Shown here piece after piece: positions 1 through 7,487 of a DNA stretch of 40,633 bases. A program made the translations under genes and the position numbers. The DNA is from an uncultured Sphingobacteriaceae bacterium (GTDB lineage Bacteria > Bacteroidota > Bacteroidia > Sphingobacteriales > Sphingobacteriaceae), in assembly GCA_946887045.1 (NCBI GenBank), contig CAMPKC010000043.1, positions 1 through 40,633 of the forward strand, given 5' to 3'. The notes under the pieces were generated by a model. That model did no database searches. It had not been told where the DNA came from and saw only the letters and a list, made by a program, of their open reading frames with translations. Every line of letters begins with the position of its first letter. The stretch's first letter is position 1.

Positions 1-560
1 GTTTACGCATATGCGCAAATATCCAATATAGCTGCACCGCGTGAACCTTTACAAAACCTCACATTCACACCAGCCAAGCAATATTTTCGCATGTATATTA
101 TATTGATTTATGAATTGATATTCCCCTGTACATCCGTTTATAAACGGATATACAAGCTTTAATATTTATGAGCTTCCTCTATCTATCGATCCGGATGTTT
201 TCCTTTATTAAATAACAGCTTTTTCAATCCTTAGGGTAGCAAATTTCAGCAGGTAGAACATCAAAATATCAATTCGTGATATTAGCAAAAATTTCCTATA
301 ACGTAAAATAATTTTCTTCGGAATAGATATTCCTGAAATTTACACTGATGCTAGCACCTGTTCCTCGTGCTTAAAAGTAACCGCGGAGTACAGAATATAA
401 AATACCCTAACTTTCTCTTTTACATAGAAATCACCAAGCGGAGACTTAATTATACCCATCACCGCCTAAATGTTAAAAATTCCTAAATTACTTACATAGT
501 AATTAATCCTTCATTACTTTAGCGCAATCAAACCTGGTTAATCATCTTTAAATCTACACA
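1..560. other. Gene-poor leading region
   Basis: No convincing coding region is visible on either strand in this AT-rich stretch. The one structure that stands out is a perfect 18-bp palindrome at 132-149 (ATCCGTTTATAAACGGAT), which could be an operator or a small hairpin. A weak -7-like hexamer region (TACTTTAG near 515) precedes the small ORF starting at 561. Confidence 0.5.
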
Positions 561-776
561 TTGGAAAGAAAATTTCACGAAGGCTATGTTTTAAACATTA
601 AAGAAATTGCGTTCAGAATTAATGCGAGCCTGCAAACCGCCAGAAAAACCATCAAGGCATGGAAAAGTCAGTTAGGGCTTGATGCAAAGGCCTTCTTCAC
701 GGTACATCATCTCGGTAAAGTAATGGTTTTACCTCCTTATAGTATTATCGAGAGCTTAAAGCTATATTATTCCTAA
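561..776 (+). CDS. Small HTH-like hypothetical protein
   Basis: A 71-residue ORF opening with TTG at 561; no in-frame ATG gives a comparable protein. Residues about 13-38 (KEIAFRINASLQTARKTIK) resemble a helix-turn-helix: a hydrophobic helix, a short turn, then a basic second helix. That would suit a small DNA-binding protein, but I do not recognise the family. No ribosome binding site is visible, which is normal for this phylum. It stands alone in a gene-poor region upstream of the 21-bp repeat tract. The coding call rests on composition and the HTH-like pattern only, and it could be a chance or decaying ORF. Confidence 0.4.
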   Translation: MERKFHEGYVLNIKEIAFRINASLQTARKTIKAWKSQLGLDAKAFFTVHHLGKVMVLPPYSIIESLKLYYS

Positions 777-874
777 GTATTGTTTATTCTTCATAGTGGT
801 TATAAATGATGCAAAAGCTATAAAGTCTGGGCTTTACAGGTAAATGATCTGTTCAGGCTGAATATTTGGCGGAA

Positions 875-907
875 CAATACCCTTTGTCCGAAAAACATAG
901 GGTATTG
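875..907 (+). repeat. Inverted repeat at head of 21-bp array
   Basis: Perfect 9-bp arms, CAATACCCT (875-883) and AGGGTATTG (899-907), flank a 15-nt loop. The structure overlaps the first two units of the tandem repeat array, so the first unit would lie largely inside the loop if this formed in RNA or single-stranded DNA. Confidence 0.6.
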
Positions 908-1112
908 CTGTTCGCAAAATGGCTCGTGTATTAAAGATGAAGGCCCTTGTCCTTTACACATCGGCTGTTGTTTTAAAGATCGGGGCTTTTGTTGTTAAAA
1001 CAAGAGGCATTGTTGTGACGATGTACGAACTTGTAGTCAACACAAAGCCCTTTGTTCTAAAGATATTTGGCTTTGTTGTCAGAACATTCACTATTGTTCT
1101 CGATACATTGCC
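882..1112 (+). repeat. Eleven degenerate 21-bp tandem repeats (Cys heptads)
   Basis: Eleven consecutive units of exactly 21 bp run from 882 to 1112 without an indel. In the frame starting at 882 each unit translates to a heptad x-C-[CSPI]-[KQ]-[ND]-x-[GA-like], for example LCPKNIG, YCCSQNG, SCIKDEG, CCFKDRG, LCSKDIW, LCCQNIH. Cysteine at position 2 is invariant in all eleven, including one unit using TGC instead of TGT. The frame has one stop, TAA at 996-998, at a position where a related unit has CAG, and no ATG/GTG/TTG start is visible upstream. A different frame is open from ATG 919 to 1164 (81 residues, V-rich heptads), but conservation fits the Cys frame better. This could be a decayed cysteine-heptad gene, an RNA, or a non-coding repeat. 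Confidence 0.75.
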
Positions 1113-1423
1113 GACTGATCGAATGGTCTACGCCTCGTCCTCTTCGGCGAAAAACCCTGTTTAAATAATAAATAAACCGTTTTTATTGCTTTTAATAGCT
1201 GCCCCGGCGTAAAGATCTCGTGCAGAATTTATGTAACAGATTGCAACTTAGATTATACCTTTTTATGAAAGCTGATAAAAGATTATACATCATTACATAA
1301 AGTTTTACCATGTATTATAATGCATACAAAATTGATTTTCAGGCTTTTTAAAAACAGACATTGCAATTTATCTTAGCAATACCAAGGCACTGGAAATGGA
1401 TCCGGTGCATCTAAAATGAATAC
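1113..1423. other. Intergenic region before the FnIII-like gene
   Basis: No gene is supported here. The end of the V-frame ORF overlapping the repeat array runs to 1164 without repeat character. The sequence is AT-rich, with TATCTTAG near 1370 resembling a Bacteroidota -7 box (TAnnTTTG) but imperfect. GGTGCATCTAAAATGAA near 1404 is echoed near 2144. Confidence 0.4.
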
Positions 1424-2044
1424 ATGAGAACACCAAGGTTATTAAAAAGCTACAGCAGATTATCGGAAACGAGCCTGAACTTTAAGGCTGAAATGGTGAT
1501 TATTAATCTAACCGACAATCCTTATTTTCTTATTACCACACCTACTTTGGCCGACTTTACTGTTATCAGAGAAACCTACAACGATGCCTTGAAAAATTCT
1601 GCTGATGGCAATAAAACAGCTATCGCATTAAAAAATCAGGCAAAAAAGGCGCTGCTAACAGCCATGAAGAATTTGGCAACAAATGTAGAATCGCTGGCCC
1701 AGGGCGACCGTGCGAAGCTGGTTAGCTCGGGCTTCGACCTGGGGTCGGACGGAGAAAACATTCCGGAGCTGGGCACCCCGACAAATTTTGAGCTTAGCGA
1801 CGGCTTAAATCCCGGCGAACTGAAGCTCAGCGTTAAAACGGTTCCGAATGCTATTGCCTATCTGCATGAATATACCGAAGGTCCGCTTACCGACGATAGC
1901 GTATGGATATCGAAAGCCAGTTCGTCGCGGGAGCATACATTTAAAGGAATCCGCAGCGGAATACGGGCGTACAGCCGCGTTGCTGCTATCGGCAGAAAAG
2001 GTCAGGAAGCTTACAGTAATATTTTGTATAGGGTGGTGCAATAA
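1424..2044 (+). CDS. FnIII-like domain protein (Bacteroidota family)
   Basis: A 206-residue protein of a family common in Sphingobacteriales, often multi-copy and usually annotated as hypothetical or fibronectin type III. Residues about 30-105 form an alpha-helical N-terminal half with the family's NP-x-F-x-TP-T-LAD start and an ALKNQAKKALL helix. Residues about 115-206 are the FnIII-like beta sandwich: ELKLSVKTVPNAIAYLHEYT, then VWISKASSSREHTFKG, then RAYSRVAAIGRKGQEAYSN. There is no signal peptide or transmembrane segment, so it is probably cytoplasmic or part of a larger assembly. The ATG at 1424 gives the family's usual length. It is a single-gene unit closed by a strong terminator at 2069-2103. 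The cellular role is not known to me. Confidence 0.8.
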   Translation: MRTPRLLKSYSRLSETSLNFKAEMVIINLTDNPYFLITTPTLADFTVIRETYNDALKNSADGNKTAIALKNQAKKALLTAMKNLATNVESLAQGDRAKLVSSGFDLGSDGENIPELGTPTNFELSDGLNPGELKLSVKTVPNAIAYLHEYTEGPLTDDSVWISKASSSREHTFKGIRSGIRAYSRVAAIGRKGQEAYSNILYRVVQ

Positions 2045-2068
2045 GTGGGTTAAGTTTGGATAAGAGAC

Positions 2069-2103
2069 GGCAATGCATCGGACGGATGCATTGCCTTTTT
2101 TTT
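2069..2103 (+). terminator. Intrinsic terminator after FnIII-like gene
   Basis: A perfect 11-bp stem, GGCAATGCATC (2069-2079) with GATGCATTGCC (2085-2095), has a 5-nt loop and is followed by a run of T from 2096. It starts 25 nt after the stop codon of the FnIII-like gene. Confidence 0.92.
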
Positions 2104-2129
2104 GAATTTGCTGGTGTCGCCATCAACAA

Positions 2130-2392
2130 ATAAATATAGTTCCAGGTGCATCTGAAACTAACCAACCATCTTTCCTGCGCAGGTAGGAATCTTAACGCTG
2201 AGCAACGATATTCTTGCCGCCGGTGTAACGCATTATGATTGCCGATTAGCTCGGCAATGACGCGACTTGGATTAAAAACCCGACCTATTGGATTACCACT
2301 CCGGCTGCCATTCAGCGAAACTTTTCAAAAGACATTTCGTAAAACGACCTGGCAACTTCGTCATCTGGATTTAATGCCAATAAATTCTATCT
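2130..2392 (+). pseudogene. Possible decayed relative of the FnIII-like gene
   Basis: No intact ORF. Two hints suggest a degraded copy of the neighbouring family. GGTGCATCTGAAACTAA near 2144 resembles the sequence just upstream of the intact gene near 1404. In one frame, 2267-2300 reads IKNPTYWITTPAAIQ, similar in shape to NPYFLITTPTLAD of the intact protein, and SSGFNANK follows where the intact protein has SSGFDL. Stops interrupt the frame. The similarity is short and judged by eye, so it may be chance. Confidence 0.22.
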
Positions 2393-3703
2393 ATGAAATT
2401 CTCGTTCGAAAAAATACTTATACTATTCTTTTCTCTAATATTTTTTGGCTTGGCTGTTTTAGGGTTTATGTCGTACAAAAACAATAAATCCGTTAACAAC
2501 AACAGCAAAAGGGTGATCCGTACACATCAGGTACTGTTCGAATCGGCAGAAGTACTATCAATTATAAAGGATGTACAAGGTGCATCACGCGGATATGTGC
2601 TTACTAAAGACCCAACATTCCTTATTGATCTTCAGCATGCAAGACTCAGAGTTCTGACACATGTTGATACACTTGAATATTTAACAGGCGATAACCCTGC
2701 ACAGCAAATACGGGTCGATAGCCTCAGGAAGATAATTGAGCAAAGAATCAACCACTCATTGCAAACAGTTTTTCAGACAGAAAAGGGTATCTCTAATCCC
2801 ATAGTTCAACTCAAATTGACTAACATCGGCGAAGATTTGATGGACGAGATACGCAGTCTTATTAATGATATCCAAAAAGAGGAAAGCGAATTGCTGGTAC
2901 AGCGTAACCGCGCAAACCTGGAGAGTTCAAGATCACTAAACCGTAGCTTCTTCCTTCTTCTGCTAATTGCGGCGATCCTTCTAATTATAGGTTTTATTGC
3001 GCTTAAGAGACATCTGACATATCGTAAAATAGTAGAAACAAGAATCAAAAAACTGAACGAAACCCTGGAAACAAGGGTAATAGAGAAAACCAACGAAATA
3101 CGCAGGAAAGACAAACATCACCATTTAGTGCTCGATGCCATGTCTGAGGGCATTCAGGTAATCGACTACAACTGGAGGTATGTTTACGTAAATGATGCTT
3201 TGAGCAAACAGAGTAAATATGAGGCAGACCATTTACTGGGAAATACGATGATGCGAATGTATCCCGGCATTGAAAACACAGAGACTTTTAAAGTGATCGA
3301 AAAATGTATGGCAGAAAGGGTTTCGAAAAAGTTTGAGAATGAATTCACATATCCTGATGGCACCAAGGGGTACTATGATTTAAGCATCCAACCCATTTCT
3401 GAGGGTTTGCTTATCCTTTCGACGGATATTTCTGAGCGCAAGAAGAGCGAGCTTGCAAAGGAATTATATGTTAAAGAAATGGAGAAGGTATTATTTAAAA
3501 TCTCGCACGAGATGAGACATCCCATCGTTCAGATTCTCGGGATATCGGAGGTAATTGGATACGCCAACCTTTCAGAAGATGAAATGAAATCTTTTTTAGC
3601 CTGCATGAAAGACTCGGCAGTAACTTTAGACAACTACACCCGGGATCTTACCAATTTTGTAACTTCGATAAGGAATAAGACAAATTCAACTACAGTTTGT
3701 TGA
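2393..3703 (+). CDS. CHASE3-PAS sensor with DHp helix but no ATPase domain
   Basis: A 436-residue membrane sensor. Transmembrane helices lie at about 8-27 and 186-204, flanking an extracytoplasmic CHASE3-like helical domain (about 40-170, with the DVQGASRGYVLT signature at 60-71). A coiled-coil linker (about 210-240) leads to a PAS domain (about 245-350: AMSEGIQVIDYNWRYVYVN to ILSTDISERK). A dimerization/phosphoacceptor-like segment carries H372 in KISHEMRHPIVQI. The protein then ends about 60 residues later, with none of the N, G1, F or G2 boxes of a HATPase domain. Downstream DNA to 3922 shows no coding continuation, so the shortness looks genuine. By inference it cannot phosphorylate itself; it might be phosphorylated in trans or signal by conformation. 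No response regulator lies nearby. Confidence 0.85.
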   Translation: MKFSFEKILILFFSLIFFGLAVLGFMSYKNNKSVNNNSKRVIRTHQVLFESAEVLSIIKDVQGASRGYVLTKDPTFLIDLQHARLRVLTHVDTLEYLTGDNPAQQIRVDSLRKIIEQRINHSLQTVFQTEKGISNPIVQLKLTNIGEDLMDEIRSLINDIQKEESELLVQRNRANLESSRSLNRSFFLLLLIAAILLIIGFIALKRHLTYRKIVETRIKKLNETLETRVIEKTNEIRRKDKHHHLVLDAMSEGIQVIDYNWRYVYVNDALSKQSKYEADHLLGNTMMRMYPGIENTETFKVIEKCMAERVSKKFENEFTYPDGTKGYYDLSIQPISEGLLILSTDISERKKSELAKELYVKEMEKVLFKISHEMRHPIVQILGISEVIGYANLSEDEMKSFLACMKDSAVTLDNYTRDLTNFVTSIRNKTNSTTVC

Positions 3704-3715
3704 CAGGATCAAAAA

Positions 3716-3744
3716 AGCATAATTCCGTTATGCTGAGGCATAAC
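3716..3744. repeat. REP-like overlapping hairpins
   Basis: Three related arms, AGCATAA (3716-3722), TTATGCT (3728-3734) and GCATAAC (3738-3744), can form two mutually exclusive hairpins: AGCATAA with TTATGCT, or GTTATGC (3727-3733) with GCATAAC. It lies just 3' of the sensor gene and may also slow transcription, but has no T-tract. Confidence 0.5.
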
Positions 3745-3761
3745 GCTACGATCACTCGCTT

Positions 3762-3889
3762 ATCGGGATTTGCAGTCCCGATTTATTAGAGCTGGATTCG
3801 CAATCCAGTTTAAATCAAACTAGGGTGTACAGGGCGCTATCTTTAGGATTACAAATCCATTTTTATTAAGGACGGGATTACAAATCCCG
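3762..3889. repeat. Cluster of four GGATT-AATCC REP-like palindromes
   Basis: Four small palindromes share a GGATT...AATCC core: ATCGGGATT with AGTCCCGAT (3762-3782, one mismatch); CTGGATT-CGC-AATCCAG (3792-3808); GGATT-ACA-AATCC (3846-3858); CGGGATT-ACA-AATCCCG (3873-3889). Similar arms with varied outer bases and 3-4 nt loops suggest one REP-like family rather than independent hairpins. No REP-associated transposase is present in this window. Confidence 0.65.
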
Positions 3890-3922
3890 ACCAGCGGACC
3901 TCCGTCTTTAATGCGCCTATCG

Positions 3923-4270
3923 TCAACCCATAAAACATCCACGCTTATCTTCATAGACAATCCTTAAAAAATCTTCTAATCGCTCCACGGATGGTGAAGG
4001 TTGGTACAAATGCCATTTATTGTCAGCCCGTTTCCAATATATTTTCCAAATGTTCTTGTGTCTGACATAGGTCGCTTTTGCGTAGCCGCTTGTAATAATC
4101 CGACTCGGATCATTCCAAAAAGGTCTGATTTCATTCAAAATTACACTCTGGTTCTCTATTTCGTAGCCAAGGTCGATCCGATTCCTGATTTCAGGTGTAG
4201 GTCTTACTCTTGCCATGTAATTCTCCATTATTTCAATTATATCAACTGATTGGATTATGTCTAAGGCCAT
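3923..4270 (-). CDS. DUF3024 family protein
   Basis: A 115-residue protein matching DUF3024 along its whole length. After an N-terminal helix (about 5-25), LGYEIENQSVILNEIRPFWNDP is followed by KATYVRHKNIWKIYWKRADNKWHLY and the C-terminal EDKRGCFMG. The aromatic WKIYW...KWHLYQP core and the terminal D-x-x-G-C-F-x-G are the family hallmarks as I know them. The ATG at 4270 aligns with the usual family start. Function is unknown for the family. It is a single gene with the REP-like cluster at its 3' side and no obvious terminator of its own. Confidence 0.85.
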   Translation of the reverse strand: MALDIIQSVDIIEIMENYMARVRPTPEIRNRIDLGYEIENQSVILNEIRPFWNDPSRIITSGYAKATYVRHKNIWKIYWKRADNKWHLYQPSPSVERLEDFLRIVYEDKRGCFMG

Positions 4271-4389
4271 TTGAAATTATTCTATAATACTATTTGATAT
4301 TCGTTTCGGGTCGCGATCCCCTTAACGGCTTTCGTTTTAAAAATACAAATTTGGTGTCAAGCGGCAAGTTAATGACGACACTTACCACA

Positions 4390-5115
4390 TTACCCCCCAC
4401 CCTTCTCAAGCATATTTTGCCATTGGTCGATATATTCCACACATTCTTTCTGGTTTTTAAATGGCGTTCCATCGTGCCGCACCAATTTTTCCCAACCCTG
4501 AATGCTTAGCTGATCAGTCTTTATGGCTACAGAATAATATAAGCCCTCTCTGAACCATAAATCCTTTTCCGTGTCAATCATTCCATTCATAATAAAATCT
4601 CCCCCGGTATATGCAGCAGGTCCATTATCGACATACATGAGGCAATGATTGCCAGAAACATAAACGGGTTCGATCACATATTTCTTCCCCGGTACTACAG
4701 AAATATATCGAGGAAAGTCAAAACGCACCGTACCACTAAAGCAATTTACAAAATGATTGTCGGCGCTTGTACCCAGAATTTTCCTCTTCAATGATCTTTC
4801 CCTGATACGCACCTGTACATATCCTCCAACACTACCCAAATTACTGCAAGTCGCATCGCCAAACTGTAATTCTACTGCATCGAGGGCATGAAGCCGCGGA
4901 ACAAACTCCTGCCCCATCGGTCCCTGGTAAACATTATAATAATAAGGTTCAAGTAAATGGATATTCGACTGATCGGACACAAACGCAGGTTTAATCTGAC
5001 ATGTGCAAGGCTTTGAAACAGTTTGAACGGATTCTTCAAACTCTGCTTCTTTATCTGAGCAGAATACTAAATAAAGAAGGCTTGCGCTTAAAAATAAGGT
5101 AAATACTTTCTTCAT
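4390..5115 (-). CDS. Secreted cysteine-containing hypothetical protein
   Basis: Read from ATG 5115 this is a 241-residue protein beginning MKKVFTLFLSASLLYLVFC, a basic N-terminus and hydrophobic core typical of a Sec signal. The cysteine after LVF could be a lipobox Cys, but F at -1 is unfavourable, so lipoprotein status is uncertain. An upstream in-frame ATG at 5181 adds 22 non-hydrophobic residues and is less likely to be the start; ATG 5130 is also possible. The mature part has several further cysteines (CTC near the N-terminus, then ATCSN, VNCFSG, NHCLMY, KECVEY) and a beta-rich look (VGGYVQVRIRERS; RFDFPRYISVVPGKKYVIEPVYV). I do not recognise the family. Probably periplasmic or surface-exposed. 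Confidence 0.65.
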   Translation of the reverse strand: MKKVFTLFLSASLLYLVFCSDKEAEFEESVQTVSKPCTCQIKPAFVSDQSNIHLLEPYYYNVYQGPMGQEFVPRLHALDAVELQFGDATCSNLGSVGGYVQVRIRERSLKRKILGTSADNHFVNCFSGTVRFDFPRYISVVPGKKYVIEPVYVSGNHCLMYVDNGPAAYTGGDFIMNGMIDTEKDLWFREGLYYSVAIKTDQLSIQGWEKLVRHDGTPFKNQKECVEYIDQWQNMLEKGGG

Positions 5116-5423
5116 AGGCTCAAAATTCATATCAGAACCTGGCTCAACGGTAAAGAGCCGGGATTCTACGTGCAGGTACATAGGTAATTATACACTGTGT
5201 GTCGAAGTTGCACTTCTTTTGCGCACATGAAGCTGATTTGTATCAACCTCTGTGTTAATTATTATCAGTCTGAGAAAGAGTGGAATACAAAAATTTAGAA
5301 ATTTCGGAAACGATGAGACAATTCTTAAGTTTTAAGATAAGGACGAAAACGTCAGATTAAACTGATCTTTTAAACAACGGTGCAAGAGCATATGTAAATC
5401 GAGAACCCAAAAAGATAGCAGGC

Positions 5424-5834
5424 ATGCAAAAAACAAGCACATTTCTAATGTTTGTTGGCGATCAGTGTGGAAAAGCTGAAGAAGCCATAAGGTTATATAC
5501 TTCCCTGTTTAAAAACTCGGAGGTAAAGGAATTAGAATATTACAAGGACGGAGTGCCGGGCGGGAAAGCCGGCGATGTTAAACATGCTGTATTTACTCTA
5601 GATGGATTGCAATATATGGCATTCGACAGTGCCATGGGCCATGCCTTCTCTTTTACTCCTTCAATGTCAATTTTTGTTGAATGCGAAAGTGAAGAAGAAC
5701 TGGACTCGCTCTTCGCAACGCTTTCGGACGGCGGTGTGGTAATGATGACTCCCGACGAGTATGAGTTTAGCAAAAAGTTTTGCTGGCTTGCGGACAGATA
5801 TGGCGTTTCATGGCAATTGAACTTTAACGGATAA
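5424..5834 (+). CDS. VOC family protein (PhnB-like)
   Basis: A 136-residue protein of the PhnB / 3-demethylubiquinone-9 3-methyltransferase-like branch of the vicinal oxygen chelate superfamily. Typical segments are visible: TSTFLMFVGDQCGKAEEAIRLYTSLF (residues 4-29), AVFTLDGLQYMAFDS, SMSIFVECESEEELDSLFATLS, and FCWLADRYGVSWQLN near the C-terminus. Length is normal for a single-domain member. These proteins form beta-alpha-beta-beta-beta modules that may bind metals or small ligands; the substrate cannot be told here. The DUF1801 gene follows 62 nt downstream on the same strand, so co-transcription is possible. Confidence 0.88.
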   Translation: MQKTSTFLMFVGDQCGKAEEAIRLYTSLFKNSEVKELEYYKDGVPGGKAGDVKHAVFTLDGLQYMAFDSAMGHAFSFTPSMSIFVECESEEELDSLFATLSDGGVVMMTPDEYEFSKKFCWLADRYGVSWQLNFNG

Positions 5835-5896
5835 CAAGCATGATGAATAAAATCATTACGCCAAATGACAAAAAGTTTTTGAATTATCTTTGAACT

Positions 5897-6259
5897 ATGC
5901 CAAACGATATAGATACCTACATAAGCGATTTTCCTGAAGAAGTTCAGATGCTACTTGAGCAAATCCGCGCCGCCATCCGGCAAGCAGCGCCCGAAGCAAA
6001 GGAAACTATTAACTATGCCATACCAACCTATACTTTAAACGGAAATCTGGTGCATTTTGCTGCTTTCAAAAAGCATATCGGCTTTTATCCCGGTCCGACG
6101 GGAATTGAAACCTTTAAAAACGAACTTTCTGCGTACAAAGGTGCAAAGGGCTCGGTTCAATTTCCGCTCGACAAACCTTTGCCCCTCGACTTAGTTACTA
6201 AGATTGTAAAGTACAGGGTGAAGGAGAATATGGAAAAACCTTCGAAAAAGAAGGCATAA
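5897..6259 (+). CDS. DUF1801 family protein
   Basis: A 120-residue protein with the DUF1801 (YdhG/iron chaperone-like) fold. It starts IDTYISDFPEEVQMLLEQIRAAIRQAAPEAKETINYAIPTY, followed by VHFAAFKKHIGFYPGP and GSVQFPLDKPLP and a helical C-terminus ending in a lysine-rich tail. The AIPTY and HIGFYP motifs are strong family signatures. Some members have been described as frataxin-like iron chaperones, but the sequence alone does not show that role. ATG at 5897; 62 nt after the VOC gene. Confidence 0.88.
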   Translation: MPNDIDTYISDFPEEVQMLLEQIRAAIRQAAPEAKETINYAIPTYTLNGNLVHFAAFKKHIGFYPGPTGIETFKNELSAYKGAKGSVQFPLDKPLPLDLVTKIVKYRVKENMEKPSKKKA

Positions 6260-6319
6260 AAAGCCTTTTTTCGAGTCTAAATTATTATCAGATTTACAGT
6301 CGTATCAGCACAGTAAAAA

Positions 6320-7462
6320 TTGCAGGATAAACGAAGCGTAAACGAAGAAGTATTAGAGGTAGCGAAACTATTCTTAAAGCTTGGATTAACCGCCTTCGGC
6401 GGACCCGCTGCACACATAGCGATGATGCAGCTGGAAGTAGTGAACAAACGAAAGTGGTTAAGCGAACAGCATTTCCTGGACCTGATTGGCGCTACTAATT
6501 TAATTCCCGGCCCTAACAGCACAGAATTGGCAATCCACATCGGCAAGGAACGGGCAGGCTGGAGAGGCTTACTTACAGCAGGATTTTGCTTCATTTTACC
6601 CGCCGTTTTAATTACGGGCATTTTCGCCTGGCTGTACAAGGAGTATGGCGAAAGTCCGCAGGTACAGCCATTCGTTTACGGAATTAAACCGGCAATCATT
6701 GCCATTATCCTGGCAGCAATCTTTCCGCTGGCTAAAAAATCGCTAAAAAACATTGAACTGGCAATACTGGGCATCACCGTGCTCATACTATCCTTACTCA
6801 ACTTCAATGAAATACTGTTAATGTTTGGAGCCGGATTTCTGGCTTTGCTATCGGCTGTATTCAAAAACAACAAAGCACATATCGGCAGCAACATTCTTCC
6901 ACTTAGTTTTTTCCCGCTGTCAGGCACCGTAATGGCATCCACCAGTAATTTGAGCTTATTTTTCATATTTCTTAAAATCGGGGCAATACTTTATGGAAGC
7001 GGTTATGTGTTATTTGCCTTTTTAGATGCGGAGCTGGTAAGTACCGGACTTTTAAGCCGGCAACAGCTTATCGATGCTATTGCGGTTGGACAGTTTACAC
7101 CCGGTCCTGTTTTTTCATCGGTCACTTTTATTGGGTATCAGATCAATGGCTTTAGCGGTGCTGTGGTTTCTACCATCGGCATATTTCTGCCATCCTTTAT
7201 ATTTGTCGCTTTGCTAAATCCTCTGGTAAAAAAGATGAGGAACTCAATTCTGTTTTCCGCATTTCTTGATGCTGTAAATGTTGCTTCGGTGGCGATAATT
7301 ATTTCTGTAGCTTATGCGATGGGAAAAGATAGCATAACCGACTGGAGAACAATAGCCATCGCTGTATTAAGCATTGTACTAACTTTTGGCTTTAAGAAAA
7401 TCAACAGCGCATTTATTGTAATCGGAGGTTCACTGCTTGGATATTTGTTAACGCTTCTTTAA
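6320..7462 (+). CDS. chrA: Chromate transporter ChrA (CHR family)
   Basis: A 380-residue inner-membrane protein with two homologous CHR halves, the long-chain form. The N-terminal half has LGLTAFGGPAAHIAMM (about 24-40) and the NLIPGPNSTELAIHIG motif; the second half has GSGYVLFAFL, AVGQFTPGPVFSSVTFIGYQ and a long hydrophobic C-terminus. The family exports chromate, driven by the membrane potential. The start is TTG at 6320: a stop lies two codons upstream, and the first ATG (around 6421) would remove the conserved FGGP region. No ribosome binding site is visible. Stands alone, convergent with the DUF6629 gene. Substrate is inferred from family only. Confidence 0.9.
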   Translation: MQDKRSVNEEVLEVAKLFLKLGLTAFGGPAAHIAMMQLEVVNKRKWLSEQHFLDLIGATNLIPGPNSTELAIHIGKERAGWRGLLTAGFCFILPAVLITGIFAWLYKEYGESPQVQPFVYGIKPAIIAIILAAIFPLAKKSLKNIELAILGITVLILSLLNFNEILLMFGAGFLALLSAVFKNNKAHIGSNILPLSFFPLSGTVMASTSNLSLFFIFLKIGAILYGSGYVLFAFLDAELVSTGLLSRQQLIDAIAVGQFTPGPVFSSVTFIGYQINGFSGAVVSTIGIFLPSFIFVALLNPLVKKMRNSILFSAFLDAVNVASVAIIISVAYAMGKDSITDWRTIAIAVLSIVLTFGFKKINSAFIVIGGSLLGYLLTLL

Positions 7463-7487
7463 ATCCTTATCTTTTCTTAGAATCATC

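Noticed and set aside
875..1112. CRISPR-like array
   Set aside because: Units are contiguous, with no spacers, and diverge from each other; no cas genes are present.
919..1164. Open reading frame of 81 residues with V-rich heptads
   Set aside because: It is a by-product of the 21-bp repeats; across units the Cys frame (starting 882) is better conserved, and the last third has no repeat character. I record the repeat, not a gene.
2239..2487. 82-codon ORF overlapping the start of the sensor gene
   Set aside because: It overlaps the sensor's clear signal/transmembrane start in another frame and lacks family features.
4001..4249. 82-codon plus-strand ORF
   Set aside because: Antisense to the DUF3024 gene, which has strong family motifs.
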